Positions 52,963 through 62,536 of a stretch of DNA of 64,000 nt are shown here, in pieces. A program made the position numbers and the translations under genes. Where the stretch lies: NCBI GenBank assembly GCA_016219985.1, contig JACRJO010000015.1:1-64000 (forward strand), given 5' to 3'. Under the pieces are notes generated by a model. That model was given only the letters and a program-made list of their open reading frames with translations, was not told where the DNA came from and did no database searches. The DNA comes from Sphingobacteriales bacterium (GTDB lineage Bacteria; Bacteroidota; Bacteroidia; Chitinophagales; Chitinophagaceae). The stretch's first letter is position 1, and the number at the start of each line of letters is the position of its first letter.

Positions 52963-52985
52963 CTTTTTGTACAGTGGAACGGCAA

Positions 52986-53255
52986 TTATAATTTGCCTGA
53001 AAGTTCTTTACCAGCCTTAAACTTGGCCACTTTCCGGGCTTTGATCTTGATCACAGCGCCGGTTTGAGGGTTGCGGCCATTACGGGCAGCTCTTTTGGAT
53101 ACGGAAAAAGTACCAAATCCTACCAGGGTCACTTTACCACCGGCTTTCAATGTTTTGGTAACTGCTTCAACAAAAGAATCGAGAGCAGCATTAGCCTGTG
53201 TTTTCGTGATACCGGCATCTTCAGATACTTTAGCGATCAATTCTGCTTTGTTCAT
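52986..53255 (-). CDS. HU-family DNA-binding protein
   Basis: ATG 53255 ([17 protein letters not shown]) gives the standard length of 89 residues. The HU signature [21 protein letters not shown] with the DNA-intercalating proline arm and the end [15 protein letters not shown] are clear. It is an abundant nucleoid protein that bends DNA. A consensus promoter (TTTG-N18-TAAATTTG) lies upstream at 53289-53318. Confidence 0.97.
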   Translation of the reverse strand: MNKAELIAKVSEDAGITKTQANAALDSFVEAVTKTLKAGGKVTLVGFGTFSVSKRAARNGRNPQTGAVIKIKARKVAKFKAGKELSGKL

Positions 53256-53288
53256 GATTTGAGATTTTATATGATTTAGTAACGGCGG

Positions 53289-53318
53289 CAAATTTAGACG
53301 CTTTTTCATACCAGCAAA
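53289..53318 (-). promoter_or_regulatory. Consensus Bacteroidota promoter of HU
   Basis: Read on the minus strand, TTTG (53318-53315), an 18-base spacer, then TAAATTTG (53296-53289). Both boxes match the -33/-7 consensus of this phylum, 34 bases before the HU start codon. Confidence 0.65.
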
Positions 53319-53550
53319 AAAAAATATCCGGTATCCGGAGATGGGAAAAACCCTCCGAACCCGCACCCAATAAGGATTTCAGCCGGGTTGCCCCCTGCCA
53401 GTTCAGCGCCTTTTCCGGATGATACTTGCTGAACACCCTTACTGTCAAGGGGTTCAGGCTCTTTTGCCACAATACAGATGGAATGCGGTAAAGAAAGGCT
53501 GGCACAAACAAGATAAAGTACCGTGATGAAGTTATTTTTCTTTTGCACAC

Positions 53551-53856
53551 TCAATTCACAAGATTCATCAGTGTGCGGAATGAAATAAACCGGTCGCCCC
53601 ATTTATCCACCGCTTTTTTCCGCATGTTTTCCGCAAACAATTCCATATAACGGTTATAGAGTGCCCTGTTTTCCGCATGGTATTGTACCGCATACGTGAT
53701 GCCTTCTTCATCATCTGCCTCGGCCAGGTGGAGGATAACTGCATGGGTAAAACAACCCGTTTGGACCAGATCGGGGATATGTTCTGTTCTCAGCCAGGTC
53801 AGCCAGTCTGCCGCAATGGCATGCTGAACCTTGGTAGTGACATTGTAAACGATCAT
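53551..53856 (-). CDS. DUF4286-family protein
   Basis: A 101-residue soluble protein beginning MIVYNVTTKVQHAIAADWLTW, with HIPDLVQTGCFTHAVILHL and YAVQYHAENRALYNRYMELF. This is the DUF4286 pattern, a ferredoxin-like (dimeric alpha-beta barrel) fold found mainly in Bacteroidota, with no known function. The gene lies eight bases after the DUF2339 gene, so it is probably cotranscribed with it. The 295 bases between it and HU hold the HU promoter; overlapping open frames there look like chance. Confidence 0.8.
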   Translation of the reverse strand: MIVYNVTTKVQHAIAADWLTWLRTEHIPDLVQTGCFTHAVILHLAEADDEEGITYAVQYHAENRALYNRYMELFAENMRKKAVDKWGDRFISFRTLMNLVN

Positions 53857-53864
53857 ACTGCAAA

Positions 53865-56273
53865 TTACGCTGACCGGTCATTATCCAGGATGATTTTTTT
53901 CAGCCGCTGGTACATGAAAGAAACGGCCAGCAGCAATACACCCAGTAAAACAAAAGCGGCTATTTTACCTCCCGGCGGAATATTAATGATATCATACAGG
54001 AACAATTTCCCGATTGTAATAGTGAATAGCGTCAGGGAAATGATCCGCAGGGTCTTGAAATCCTTTCTCATTCCCAGCATCATCATCCCAAAGGAACAAA
54101 GTCCCCAGAGAATACTTAACCCCGCTTTGTAATACAGGTTTTCCCACCAGGGCCAGTCTGCCGCATCCCTGTAATTGCTCCAGGTGTTCAGGTGGTACAT
54201 TTCCACACTCAGTACTAAAATGATCCCTGCTGCCAGCAGCCAGGTAAAGATCTGACGGTAGTCAGCCCATCTTTCATTTTCTTTCTTAAAGAAAAAGCGG
54301 ATCAACTGGTACAATAACCAGAGCAGGAGCCCCGCTGCGACCCAATGCGCCGTAAAATAAAGGCCGGTGCTTTCTTCCACGAGGTAAAGGGAACAGGTCA
54401 GTGTGGAAGACATCCCGAGTACATAAATGCTGAAACTGAAAAAGGTTAAGCACAAACGAAGGATCGGGGCGACGGGATCTTTTCGAAACAGGTACAGTAA
54501 TACGATGACAAAAACATAGGTATAGCATTGCCAGTATATAACACTGACCGGTTCCCCGGGGCTCCGGGTGCCGAACTGGTAGCCAATTTCAAAAATTCCG
54601 GAAAGATAAGCGGTGACAATGCCTGCTGATAATGCCGCTGCCCGTACTCCCTTTGCCGGAATACCTTTATAAAAATCAGGGCCCGGTTCCTTTTTCTGTA
54701 ATCCGTAATAAAGGAAGAGGGAAACAGCCGCCACCAGCGAGGTGATAAACCCTTTATTCAGGAGGACAGGCAATTTTTCGCTCCCTTCCAGGTAAATGTC
54801 AGCCCAATTAATAAGCAGGCTGATCAGCATGACCATCGTTACCAGCAGAGAACAGATTTTCAGCAGGAGGATGCGGGAACGGAGATAAAGCCAGAATAAA
54901 ACCACCAGTTCAGCCGACCAGAACAAGGTGATCTGGTTCCCATCAAACTGGACCGGGGCCACCAGCGAAAGAAAACTCAGGGCCAGTCCGATCAGCAAGG
55001 AAACAAAATTGCGGTCCGTGCTTTTCTGCGGGTAGAAGATAACGGCCAGCAACAGGTTAAATAAGCCAAGCAACCCGGTGAAAAGTCCTTTGTACTCCCC
55101 GCCCTGCCAGTTATCGAGGATCAGCATGCCCGCGAGGTAATAAAGGAAGCTGGTACTCAGCAACAGCAAAAAATCAAATCCCGTGAATTTATTTTTGAGG
55201 CGGATGCTATTGATGATATGCATCACTACAAACAGCAGGTAAAACAGCGTGCCGAACAGGAGCGCTTCCTCACGGGGCAGGGGTTCCTCCGTGAACAATA
55301 ATCTTTTTGTAAGCCAGCTACCGTAAATAACAGTTGTAAAAACCAGTGCGATCGTATTGATCGCCGGCCAGCGTTTAAACCAGGCCAGTACCATTAACCC
55401 GGTATTGAGAATACATAAATAGGTAAACAGGGCTGCATAATTTTCCTGCCCGGTACTAACCAGGAAGGGGGTGGTAAAACCGCCGATCGTGGCCAGTATG
55501 GCCAGCTCCTGCCGGTTATAAAAAAGGGAGAGAAAGACACCCAGTGAAGAAATGATCACCATAAAAACGAATGCAGCAGACTGCCCGATCAGGTGATACT
55601 CGTGAAAAGCGTACGCAACACTGAAATAAAATACTGTCAGACCGCCCCCTACGAGTACGGAGCTGAAGGAACGGTACTGGTTACGGAAATAATGGGCCAG
55701 TGCCAGGAGGATGCTTCCGCTGATCAGCCCGATGATCACCCGGCCGCCCTCATGGACCCAGTCCTTGTCAATAGCGTATTTGATAAAGAAAGAGATCCCC
55801 AGCACCAGGATGGCAATACCGATTTTGTTGGTGATATTTTCCCCGATGAATTTTTCATAATCGGTACCCTCTTTTTTATTCCTGTCAATAAAACCCGGAA
55901 TATAAGGGGCTTTGTCACTGACGGGTTTATCCTTTATTTCATTGGCAGGAATGACCGGTTTGAGCAGCTCCGGCAGGGTGGGGCCAGTTATAAATGGTTC
56001 TTCTTTTGGTTTGATTGATTCCGGTACCGGAACGGGTTTCACTTCCTTGCGGGTGTCCGGGGGCTTTGACTCCGTTACGGGTTTGAACGTTTCAGCGGTC
56101 TTCCCTTCATTTCTTTCCCGGCTTAGTTTATTGATTTCGGAGCTAAGCTTTTTTACCTGGTCGTAAAGAGATTCAAGCAGTCGCTGCTGTTCACCAGTCC
56201 GGTTCAGGATACTGATCAGGAGGATCAATAAGACTACCGGTATCAGGATAACCAGGATAATAATTCCGACCAT
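53865..56273 (-). CDS. DUF2339 polytopic membrane protein
   Basis: An 802-residue protein. One N-terminal helix (IIILVILIPVVLLILLISIL) is followed by a short coiled coil (LLESLYDQVKKLSSEINKL) and a Pro/Lys/Glu-rich linker (~60-135). The DUF2339 entry motif YEKFIGENITNKIGIAILVLG opens a membrane domain of more than 20 helices reaching the C-terminus. The family has no assigned biochemical function; it is sometimes called a predicted membrane protein linked to envelope processes. DUF4286 follows after eight bases. Confidence 0.88.
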   Translation of the reverse strand: MVGIIILVILIPVVLLILLISILNRTGEQQRLLESLYDQVKKLSSEINKLSRERNEGKTAETFKPVTESKPPDTRKEVKPVPVPESIKPKEEPFITGPTLPELLKPVIPANEIKDKPVSDKAPYIPGFIDRNKKEGTDYEKFIGENITNKIGIAILVLGISFFIKYAIDKDWVHEGGRVIIGLISGSILLALAHYFRNQYRSFSSVLVGGGLTVFYFSVAYAFHEYHLIGQSAAFVFMVIISSLGVFLSLFYNRQELAILATIGGFTTPFLVSTGQENYAALFTYLCILNTGLMVLAWFKRWPAINTIALVFTTVIYGSWLTKRLLFTEEPLPREEALLFGTLFYLLFVVMHIINSIRLKNKFTGFDFLLLLSTSFLYYLAGMLILDNWQGGEYKGLFTGLLGLFNLLLAVIFYPQKSTDRNFVSLLIGLALSFLSLVAPVQFDGNQITLFWSAELVVLFWLYLRSRILLLKICSLLVTMVMLISLLINWADIYLEGSEKLPVLLNKGFITSLVAAVSLFLYYGLQKKEPGPDFYKGIPAKGVRAAALSAGIVTAYLSGIFEIGYQFGTRSPGEPVSVIYWQCYTYVFVIVLLYLFRKDPVAPILRLCLTFFSFSIYVLGMSSTLTCSLYLVEESTGLYFTAHWVAAGLLLWLLYQLIRFFFKKENERWADYRQIFTWLLAAGIILVLSVEMYHLNTWSNYRDAADWPWWENLYYKAGLSILWGLCSFGMMMLGMRKDFKTLRIISLTLFTITIGKLFLYDIINIPPGGKIAAFVLLGVLLLAVSFMYQRLKKIILDNDRSA

Positions 56274-56351
56274 CGTGCATATTTTGGTTTACAATAGCAG
56301 CCGTTTGAAATGCCAGGGAGGTGAAATACTAAAATGGTTCGCCGGCGTTGA

Positions 56352-57119
56352 TCACAGTTTGATATCTAAATATACCGGGCAATGGTCAGAATGTTTTACA
56401 TCGGGGTATATTTCTGCGTCTTTCAGTTGTTTTTTTAAAGGTTCAGTAACATTTATATAGTCGATTCTCCAGCCTTTATTGTTGAGCCGTACGGAAGGGA
56501 AACGCTGGCTCCACCAGCTATACCGGTGAGGCTCAGGGTGAAAGGCCCTGAAGGTATCGGTCCAGCCGCTTTCCAGGAATTTGGTCATCCATTCCCGCTC
56601 GGCAGGCAGGAAGCCGGATGAATTTTTATTTCCCCTGGGATCATGGATATCGATTTCCCGGTGGGCGATATTGTAATCCCCGCAAAGGATCAGTTTGGGA
56701 TATTTCTTTTTCAGTTTATTCAGCCAGGCCAGGGATTCATCCAGCCAGGCATATTTGAAGTCCTGCCGTTCGTCCCCGCTGGTACCACTGGGGAAATATG
56801 CGTTAATGAGGCGGGTGTCCCCGAAGTCCAGCTGGATCACGCGGCCTTCATCATCACTGGGTCCATGGCCATTGCCCAGTTCCACCTTATCGGGTTTTAT
56901 TTTGGTAAACACGGCGACGCCGCTGTATCCTTTCTTTTGGGCGCTGAACCAGTAATCATGATAACCCAGTTCATTCAGTAATTTGGTATCCACATCTCCT
57001 TTAACCGCTTTAGTCTCCTGCACACAGATCACATCGGCCGGGTTGGTCCGGAGCCAGTCGATAAAGCCTTTTTTAATGGCGGCCCTTATACCATTCACAT
57101 TGTAGGAAATGATTCGCAT
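56352..57119 (-). CDS. xth: Exodeoxyribonuclease III / AP endonuclease
   Basis: ATG 57119 (MRIISYNVNGIRAAIKKGF) gives 255 residues. The ExoIII/APE fold motifs are present: SYNVNGIRA, VICVQETK with the metal-binding Glu, YFPSGTSGD, LILCGDYNIAH, RIDYINV and the C-terminal HSDHCPVYLDI with the catalytic His. It repairs abasic sites in DNA. It is divergent from the LOG-family gene, with only 40 bases between the starts. Confidence 0.95.
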   Translation of the reverse strand: MRIISYNVNGIRAAIKKGFIDWLRTNPADVICVQETKAVKGDVDTKLLNELGYHDYWFSAQKKGYSGVAVFTKIKPDKVELGNGHGPSDDEGRVIQLDFGDTRLINAYFPSGTSGDERQDFKYAWLDESLAWLNKLKKKYPKLILCGDYNIAHREIDIHDPRGNKNSSGFLPAEREWMTKFLESGWTDTFRAFHPEPHRYSWWSQRFPSVRLNNKGWRIDYINVTEPLKKQLKDAEIYPDVKHSDHCPVYLDIKL

Positions 57120-57159
57120 TGTATTAATGATTAAATTGTCCGGCAATTTACAGCTATCT

Positions 57160-57906
57160 ATGGATGCATCCGTAAAATCGAAGACCGCTCCTGTAATACC
57201 GCCTAAAGTGCCTGTTTACCTGGAAGGACCCAAGAGCCGGGGCTATGAATTGTTATTTGCCTTCCGGGTGTTCAAACAATTTATCAAGGGATTCAGGGCG
57301 CTGCACTTTGTGGGTCCCTGCGTAACCGTTTTTGGTTCTGCCCGTTTCAAAGAAGATCATCCTTATTATGAGCAGGCCCGGGAATTTGGCAAACGCATTG
57401 CTCAATCTGGTTTTACCACCCTGACGGGAGGCGGACCCGGGATAATGGAAGCGGCCAACCGGGGTGCCTTTGAAAACGGGGGCAAATCCGTCGGATGCAA
57501 TATTCAGCTGCCCTTTGAGCAGAAAGTAAATCCTTACCTGCATAAATCAGTGACCTTTGAGCATTTTTTTGTCCGCAAAGTACTGCTGGTTAAATATTCC
57601 TATGCCTTTATTATCCTCCCGGGCGGGTTTGGGACCATGGACGAGTTGTTTGAAACGCTGACCCTGGTACAGACAAAGACCATCAGCCAGTTCCCGGTGG
57701 TGCTTTTCGGAACCGAATATTATAAATGCCTGATGGCTACGATCACGGAAATGGAAAAACAGGGGACCATTTCCCCGGGAGATATGAGCCTGGTATTGCT
57801 GACCGACAGTGTGGAGGATGCCATGGCGCATATCACCAATTATATCCGCAGCAATTACAAAGTGAAACCCCGGAAACGGCACTGGTGGTTGCTTGAAAAG
57901 CGATAA
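57160..57906 (+). CDS. LOG-family protein (TIGR00730-like)
   Basis: ATG 57160 (MDASVKSKTAPVIPP) is the likely start; length 248 residues. The family motifs are GPCVTVFGSARFKEDHPYY, TLTGGGPGIMEAANRGAFE and the active-site ILPGGFGTMDELFE, the PGGxGTxxE signature. Members include cytokinin-activating phosphoribohydrolases, which cleave nucleoside monophosphates, and many were wrongly named lysine decarboxylases. The true substrate here is not known. Confidence 0.9.
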   Translation: MDASVKSKTAPVIPPKVPVYLEGPKSRGYELLFAFRVFKQFIKGFRALHFVGPCVTVFGSARFKEDHPYYEQAREFGKRIAQSGFTTLTGGGPGIMEAANRGAFENGGKSVGCNIQLPFEQKVNPYLHKSVTFEHFFVRKVLLVKYSYAFIILPGGFGTMDELFETLTLVQTKTISQFPVVLFGTEYYKCLMATITEMEKQGTISPGDMSLVLLTDSVEDAMAHITNYIRSNYKVKPRKRHWWLLEKR

Positions 57907-57961
57907 CAGGGTTTGTGTACTCTTTACACAAAAGTAGTACCTTCATAAATAAATTCCGGTT

Positions 57962-60106
57962 ATGTTAGTTAAACGATTGCTGCCTGTACTCCTGTTTACA
58001 GGATTGGTACAGCTGGCTTATGCCGAAACCCCTGTTACCATCAGTTCTCCCAATAATAATATTCAGCTCACGGTTTATCATCGGGCGGATGGTTCCTTGC
58101 AGTATGCGGTGACTTATAAAGAGAAACCCGTGATCAACCCTTCCGGCCTGGGTATGAAACTGACCAGCCCACAGGTATCCCTTTTGCAATTTGACCTGGA
58201 GGCTGCTGACTCTGCTGTAACAGATGAAAGCTGGAAACCGGCCTGGGGTGAACAAAGCACTATCCGCAATAATTATAAGCAACTGCTGCTGAAACTAACT
58301 GACCGTTCCGGTTCCGGCATCCGGTTGCAAATTGTATTCCGTGTTTTTGATGACGGCGTGGGGTTTCGTTATATATTCCCGCAGCAGGCGAAACTAAATC
58401 ATTTTATACTTGCGGATGAACGGACACAGTTTGCTGTGACAGGCGATCATACTGCTTTTTGGATACCGGGGGACTATGATACCAATGAGTATGCCTATTA
58501 TACCAGTCCGCTCAGTAAGATCGATGCGTCCGGCGGCGGGGGCGCCCGGGAGATTAGTACCAGGACTTTCTTTGATAAGCATGCCGTGCAGACCCCGCTG
58601 ATGATGAAATCGGCGGAGGGCTTGTATATTAATTTGCATGAAGCCGCATTGCTGAACTACCCGGCCATGAACCTCGTACTGGATAAACCGACCTATACAT
58701 TCAGTTCCCACCTGGTGCCGGATGCTGTGGGCAATAAAGCATACCTGCAGGCGCCATTCTCCACTCCCTGGAGAACGGTCATTGTAAGTGATAAGGCCAC
58801 GGAGATACTGGCTTCCAGGCTGATTCTGAACCTGAACGAACCTTCCAAAATACCGGATGCAACTGAATGGATAAAACCCCAGAAAATGGTGGGTGTATGG
58901 TGGGAAATGCATGTGGGCAAGAGCAGCTGGGATTACAGTGGCGGCCAGGTTGGTTCACAGCAATCCACGCGGGTACCGCACGGAGCTACTACGGCCAATG
59001 TGAAAAAATATATTGACTTTGCGGCCAGGAACGGGATCCGGGGCGTGCTGGTGGAAGGATGGAATACCGGCTGGGAAGACTGGTTCGGGCAATGGAAAGA
59101 AGATGTGTTTGATTTTGTAACGCCCTACCCGGATTTTGATGTAAACGAGCTGCAGCAATTTGCAGCGGCAAAGGGGGTTCAGCTCATTATGCACCACGAA
59201 ACCTCTGGTTCTGCGACAAATTATGAAAGATGGATGGATACGGCTTACCGGTTTATGAACCAGCATGGATACGCGGCAGTGAAAACCGGCTATGTTGGTA
59301 AAATCATTCCCAGGGGCGAGCATCATGACGGGCAATGGATGATCCGCCATTATGAAAGAGTTGCTTCCAAAACAGCCCAATACCATATCATGCTGGATGC
59401 ACACGAACCGGTTCGGCCCACGGGTTTGCACCGGACCTATCCCAACTGGCTGGCCAGTGAAGCGGCCCGGGGGAATGAATTCAATGCCTGGAGTGTGGGC
59501 AACCGGCCGGATCATGAAACGATTCTGCCCTTTACCCGCCTGATGGGCGGACCGATGGATTATACACCGGGAATTTTCAAGATCAAAATGAGCACCTATA
59601 ACCCGGAGAAAAAAGAACAGGTGCATACCACGCTCAGCAAACAACTGGCCCTGTATGTAACCATGTACAGCCCGTTGCAGATGGCGGCCGATCTCCCGGA
59701 AAACTATGAAGCGCGGATGGATGCTTTCCAGTTTATTAAGGATGTGGCCGTAGACTGGGATGATTCAAAGATACTGGAAGCGGAACCCGGGGATTATGTG
59801 ATCATTGCCCGTAAGGCAAAAGGGAAGAACGACTGGTTCCTGGGCGCTATCACGGATGAGAATACCCGTAATTTCGCCGAAACTTTATCCTTCCTGGACG
59901 CGGACAAGAAATATGTGGCCACGATCTACCGCGACGCCGACAGTGCGCACTGGCAGCATAACCCGGAAGCATACCTGATCGAGAAATTCATTGTGGATTA
60001 TAAGACAGTGTTGAAAATAAAACTGGCCCCGGGCGGGGGAACAGCCGTAAGTTTGATGCCGGCAAAAGCCGATGAACTTAAACAGATTAAAAAATATAAA
60101 AAATGA
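57962..60106 (+). CDS. GH97 inverting alpha-glucosidase, SusB-like
   Basis: The 714-residue exported enzyme has a signal peptide ending AYAE. The N-terminal beta-sandwich (~25-270), the catalytic barrel and the C-terminal beta domain match GH97. Catalytic and calcium-site glutamates are Glu413 (MHHETSGS), Glu482 (LDAHEPVRPTG) and Glu506 (ARGNEFNAW). Their spacing of 69 and 24 residues equals that of Glu439, Glu508 and Glu532 in Bacteroides SusB. This marks the inverting alpha-glucosidase branch rather than the retaining alpha-galactosidases, which use an Asp nucleophile. It releases glucose in the periplasm. Its stop overlaps the SemiSWEET start in ATGA. Confidence 0.93.
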   Translation: MLVKRLLPVLLFTGLVQLAYAETPVTISSPNNNIQLTVYHRADGSLQYAVTYKEKPVINPSGLGMKLTSPQVSLLQFDLEAADSAVTDESWKPAWGEQSTIRNNYKQLLLKLTDRSGSGIRLQIVFRVFDDGVGFRYIFPQQAKLNHFILADERTQFAVTGDHTAFWIPGDYDTNEYAYYTSPLSKIDASGGGGAREISTRTFFDKHAVQTPLMMKSAEGLYINLHEAALLNYPAMNLVLDKPTYTFSSHLVPDAVGNKAYLQAPFSTPWRTVIVSDKATEILASRLILNLNEPSKIPDATEWIKPQKMVGVWWEMHVGKSSWDYSGGQVGSQQSTRVPHGATTANVKKYIDFAARNGIRGVLVEGWNTGWEDWFGQWKEDVFDFVTPYPDFDVNELQQFAAAKGVQLIMHHETSGSATNYERWMDTAYRFMNQHGYAAVKTGYVGKIIPRGEHHDGQWMIRHYERVASKTAQYHIMLDAHEPVRPTGLHRTYPNWLASEAARGNEFNAWSVGNRPDHETILPFTRLMGGPMDYTPGIFKIKMSTYNPEKKEQVHTTLSKQLALYVTMYSPLQMAADLPENYEARMDAFQFIKDVAVDWDDSKILEAEPGDYVIIARKAKGKNDWFLGAITDENTRNFAETLSFLDADKKYVATIYRDADSAHWQHNPEAYLIEKFIVDYKTVLKIKLAPGGGTAVSLMPAKADELKQIKKYKK

Positions 60107-60363
60107 CAGCAGCCGATATTCTGGGATATGCAGCCGGGGCCTTAACAGCCTTTACCTTTTTACCGCAGGTGTTAAAGACATGGAAAGAAAAGTCCGCCAA
60201 GGATATTTCACTTTATATGTTTGTGATCGCTTTTGTGAATGAGATCATGTGGCTGGTATATGGGGTTATGATTGATAACTGGGTAATCATACTTACCAAT
60301 GCCGTGATGCTGGTAATGTCCGGTATTATGATCATGTTGAAACTAAAATACAATCACCAATAA
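60103..60363 (+). CDS. SemiSWEET sugar transporter
   Basis: An 86-residue, three-helix membrane protein. ILGYAAGALTAFTFLPQVLKTWKEKSAK carries the PQ-loop motif (FLPQ) and the following helices (YMFVIAFVNEIMWLVYGVMI and ILTNAVMLVMSGIMIML) complete one SemiSWEET half-unit, which works as a dimer. Known members move glucose or sucrose passively. The ATGA overlap with the GH97 gene makes the two translationally coupled, so it probably brings the glucose released by GH97 into the cell (inference). Confidence 0.88.
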   Translation: MTAADILGYAAGALTAFTFLPQVLKTWKEKSAKDISLYMFVIAFVNEIMWLVYGVMIDNWVIILTNAVMLVMSGIMIMLKLKYNHQ

Positions 60364-60365
60364 GC

Positions 60366-60977
60366 ATGGAGATCAATACAATTATCTGGGACCTGGGCGG
60401 TGTGCTGATCGACTGGAATCCGGATTATGTGTTTAACGAGCAGTATTTTGAATCCGCCCAAAAAAGGGACTATTTCTTTCAGCATGTATGCACGCATGAC
60501 TGGAATGAAGAGCAGGATGCGGGACGTTCTATTGTGGAAGCCACACAACTGCTGGTAACCCGCTTCCCCGACTGGGAAAAACAGATCCGGGATTATTATG
60601 GCCGCTGGACCGATATGCTGAACGGGCCGGTGCAGGACACGGTGGACCTGTTCCGGGAACTGATTGATATGAACCGGTATAAGCATTATGCGCTGACCAA
60701 CTGGCAGGCGAACCTGTTTGATATTGCCCTGGTGCGTTATAATTTCCTGCACTGGTTTGATGGCCGGGTGGTCAGCGGGGAGGAGAAAACGAGGAAACCC
60801 TTTCCGGATTTTTACCAGCGTTTGCTGGACCGGTATGCGGTGGAGCCCGGGAAAGCCCTTTTTATTGATGATAACCTGCGGAATGTAAAAGCGGCGGAAG
60901 GGCTGGGTATCACCAGTATTCATTTTCAGTCGCCTGCACAACTGAGAGCATCACTGAAGGAAAGAAATATTTTATAA
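60366..60977 (+). CDS. HAD-superfamily hydrolase
   Basis: A 203-residue protein starting two bases after the SemiSWEET stop. HAD motif I is IIWDLGGVLIDWNP with nucleophile Asp9, motif II is ALTNW, motif III is KPFPDFY and motif IV is FIDDNLRNVKAAEGLGI. It resembles the YihX/HAD-IA sugar-phosphate phosphatases. The residue two positions after the nucleophile is Gly, not the usual Asp acid, which is common in the DLGGVL subgroup but makes the exact reaction uncertain. Confidence 0.85.
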   Translation: MEINTIIWDLGGVLIDWNPDYVFNEQYFESAQKRDYFFQHVCTHDWNEEQDAGRSIVEATQLLVTRFPDWEKQIRDYYGRWTDMLNGPVQDTVDLFRELIDMNRYKHYALTNWQANLFDIALVRYNFLHWFDGRVVSGEEKTRKPFPDFYQRLLDRYAVEPGKALFIDDNLRNVKAAEGLGITSIHFQSPAQLRASLKERNIL

Positions 60978-60992
60978 CCTGATATTTTCTGT

Positions 60993-61541
60993 ATGCCTGT
61001 CCTGTTTGGAATACTTGCCATTATTACCCTGGTCCTGGTTCTTTTGTACAATAACCTGGTCCGGAAGAAGAATGCAGTGGAGAATGCTTTTTTCTCCATG
61101 GATGTGATGCTGAAGAAAAGGTATGACCTGATCCCGCAACTGGTGGAAACCGTACAAGGTTATATGCACCATGAAAGAGAACTGCTGACCGGGCTTACGG
61201 AATTGCGTCAAAAGATCTTGGTGGACCAACTCCCCACCAATGAAAAAGTGAAACTGGACAATGAGATCAATACGATCCTGCAACAGGTGCGGGTGCAGTT
61301 TGAGAATTATCCCGGGCTGAAAGCCAGTGAAAATTTTCTACGCCTGCAGGGTGCGATCAATGAGACTGAAGAACAGCTGGCCGCTTCCCGCCGCTATTAC
61401 AATGCAGCGGTGAATGATTACCACAATGCGATTGAAACATTTCCATCTTCCCTGATGGCCTCCTGGGCCGGTATGGGCCAGAAGGAGTATTTTGCTATCG
61501 GGGAAGCGGAGAAAACCGTACCGGGTGTATCCATCAAATAA
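60993..61541 (+). CDS. LemA-family membrane protein
   Basis: A 182-residue protein: an N-terminal membrane helix (MPVLFGILAIITLVLVLLYN), then the LemA helical domain with NLVRKKNAVENAFFSMDVML, KRYDLIPQLVETVQGY and the conserved ASRRYYNAAVNDYHNAIETF. LemA proteins are cell-envelope factors of unknown biochemical role. The DUF3137 gene starts ten bases downstream, a pairing seen often in Bacteroidota. Confidence 0.92.
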   Translation: MPVLFGILAIITLVLVLLYNNLVRKKNAVENAFFSMDVMLKKRYDLIPQLVETVQGYMHHERELLTGLTELRQKILVDQLPTNEKVKLDNEINTILQQVRVQFENYPGLKASENFLRLQGAINETEEQLAASRRYYNAAVNDYHNAIETFPSSLMASWAGMGQKEYFAIGEAEKTVPGVSIK

Positions 61542-61551
61542 GTCCTGAGCC

Positions 61552-62499
61552 ATGCCAGAACAGAAAGACTTCAATACATTTTATGAAAAAGAACTAAAAG
61601 AACTGCTGGTTCCGCTGGAAGCCGAACGTAAGAAAATAAAGAAGCAGGGCGTAACCGGGTTCCTGTTCCTGGGAGTGGCAGCTGTCTTTTTCATTTTTGC
61701 GGTTACAGAAACCGGTACAGCAGCAGTCGTAGCCGCTGTTATTACTTTTGTTACAGCAATCGTTTTTCTCGTGTTGTTTGGTCTCCGGAAAAATAAGTTC
61801 ACCCGTAATTTTAAAGGAGTCATTGTAAGCCGGGTGATTCAGTTTATCGACCCTTCGTTGAAATACAACCCCAGGCTCAGTATCAGCAAGGAGGATTATA
61901 TGAGCAGCGGCCTTTTTGTGGAGCGGCCGGACCGGTACACCGGGGATGATTATATCGAAGGGATGCACGGGAAAACTGTTTTTTGTTTTTCCGAGTTACA
62001 CACGGAACGGCAGGTAAGTACAGGTAAAAGCAGTCATTGGGAAACGATTTTTAAGGGGTTGTTTTTTATTGCTGATTTTAATAAACATTTTTCCGGCCGT
62101 ACCTATGTATGGCGGGAGGGCCGGCCGCAGGTGAATTTCCTGACCCGTATTTTTTCCTCCTTTGCCTCGAGCCTGGAAAAGGTAAAGCTGGAAAGTGTGG
62201 AATTTGAAAAGCGGTTTACGGTCTACAGCAGCGACCAAGTCGAAGCCCGCTATATCCTCACACCTTCCTTTATGGAACGGGTAGTCCGCCTGCAGGACAG
62301 GATGGGGGAAGGGACTTGCCTTTCTTTTGTGAATACCAATATTAATGTGGCAGTACCGGTCAGGGAAGCGCTCTTTGAACCCTCCGTTTTCAGCGCCAAT
62401 GATTTCAGCCGGCTGGAGGATTTCCGGGCCACCCTGCAGATCGTTTACGATATCATTGATGAGCTGAAGCTGAACCAGCGGTTGTGGACGAAGGAATAG
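61552..62499 (+). CDS. DUF3137-family membrane protein
   Basis: A 315-residue protein with two adjacent membrane helices (VTGFLFLGVAAVFFIFAV and AAVVAAVITFVTAIVFLVLF, residues ~35-75). The soluble galanin-like DUF3137 domain follows (YIEGMHGKTVFCFSELHTER, then GLFFIADFNKHFSGRTYV). The function is unknown. Its constant partner is LemA, encoded immediately upstream. It ends near a bidirectional terminator shared with the convergent metH. Confidence 0.88.
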   Translation: MPEQKDFNTFYEKELKELLVPLEAERKKIKKQGVTGFLFLGVAAVFFIFAVTETGTAAVVAAVITFVTAIVFLVLFGLRKNKFTRNFKGVIVSRVIQFIDPSLKYNPRLSISKEDYMSSGLFVERPDRYTGDDYIEGMHGKTVFCFSELHTERQVSTGKSSHWETIFKGLFFIADFNKHFSGRTYVWREGRPQVNFLTRIFSSFASSLEKVKLESVEFEKRFTVYSSDQVEARYILTPSFMERVVRLQDRMGEGTCLSFVNTNINVAVPVREALFEPSVFSANDFSRLEDFRATLQIVYDIIDELKLNQRLWTKE

Positions 62500-62501
62500 G
62501 G

Positions 62502-62536
62502 GTTAGTCGGTAGTTAGTAGTCGATAGTCGATAGTC
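62502..62536. repeat. Short degenerate tandem repeat
   Basis: After the DUF3137 stop the sequence repeats the words TAGTCGG, TAGTTAGTAG and TAGTCGATAGTCGATAGTC. This is one of several low-complexity intergenic repeats in the window; no coding or CRISPR character. Confidence 0.6.

Noticed and set aside
53306..53602. Open frame with a signal-like N-terminus between HU and DUF4286
   Set aside because: It overlaps the HU promoter, ends in a low-complexity FFFLLV tail, competes with another open frame in the same bases and matches no family I know.
62502..62536. Repeated TAGTCGA words considered as a CRISPR remnant
   Set aside because: The units are 7 bases, contiguous, without spacers, and no cas gene is nearby.
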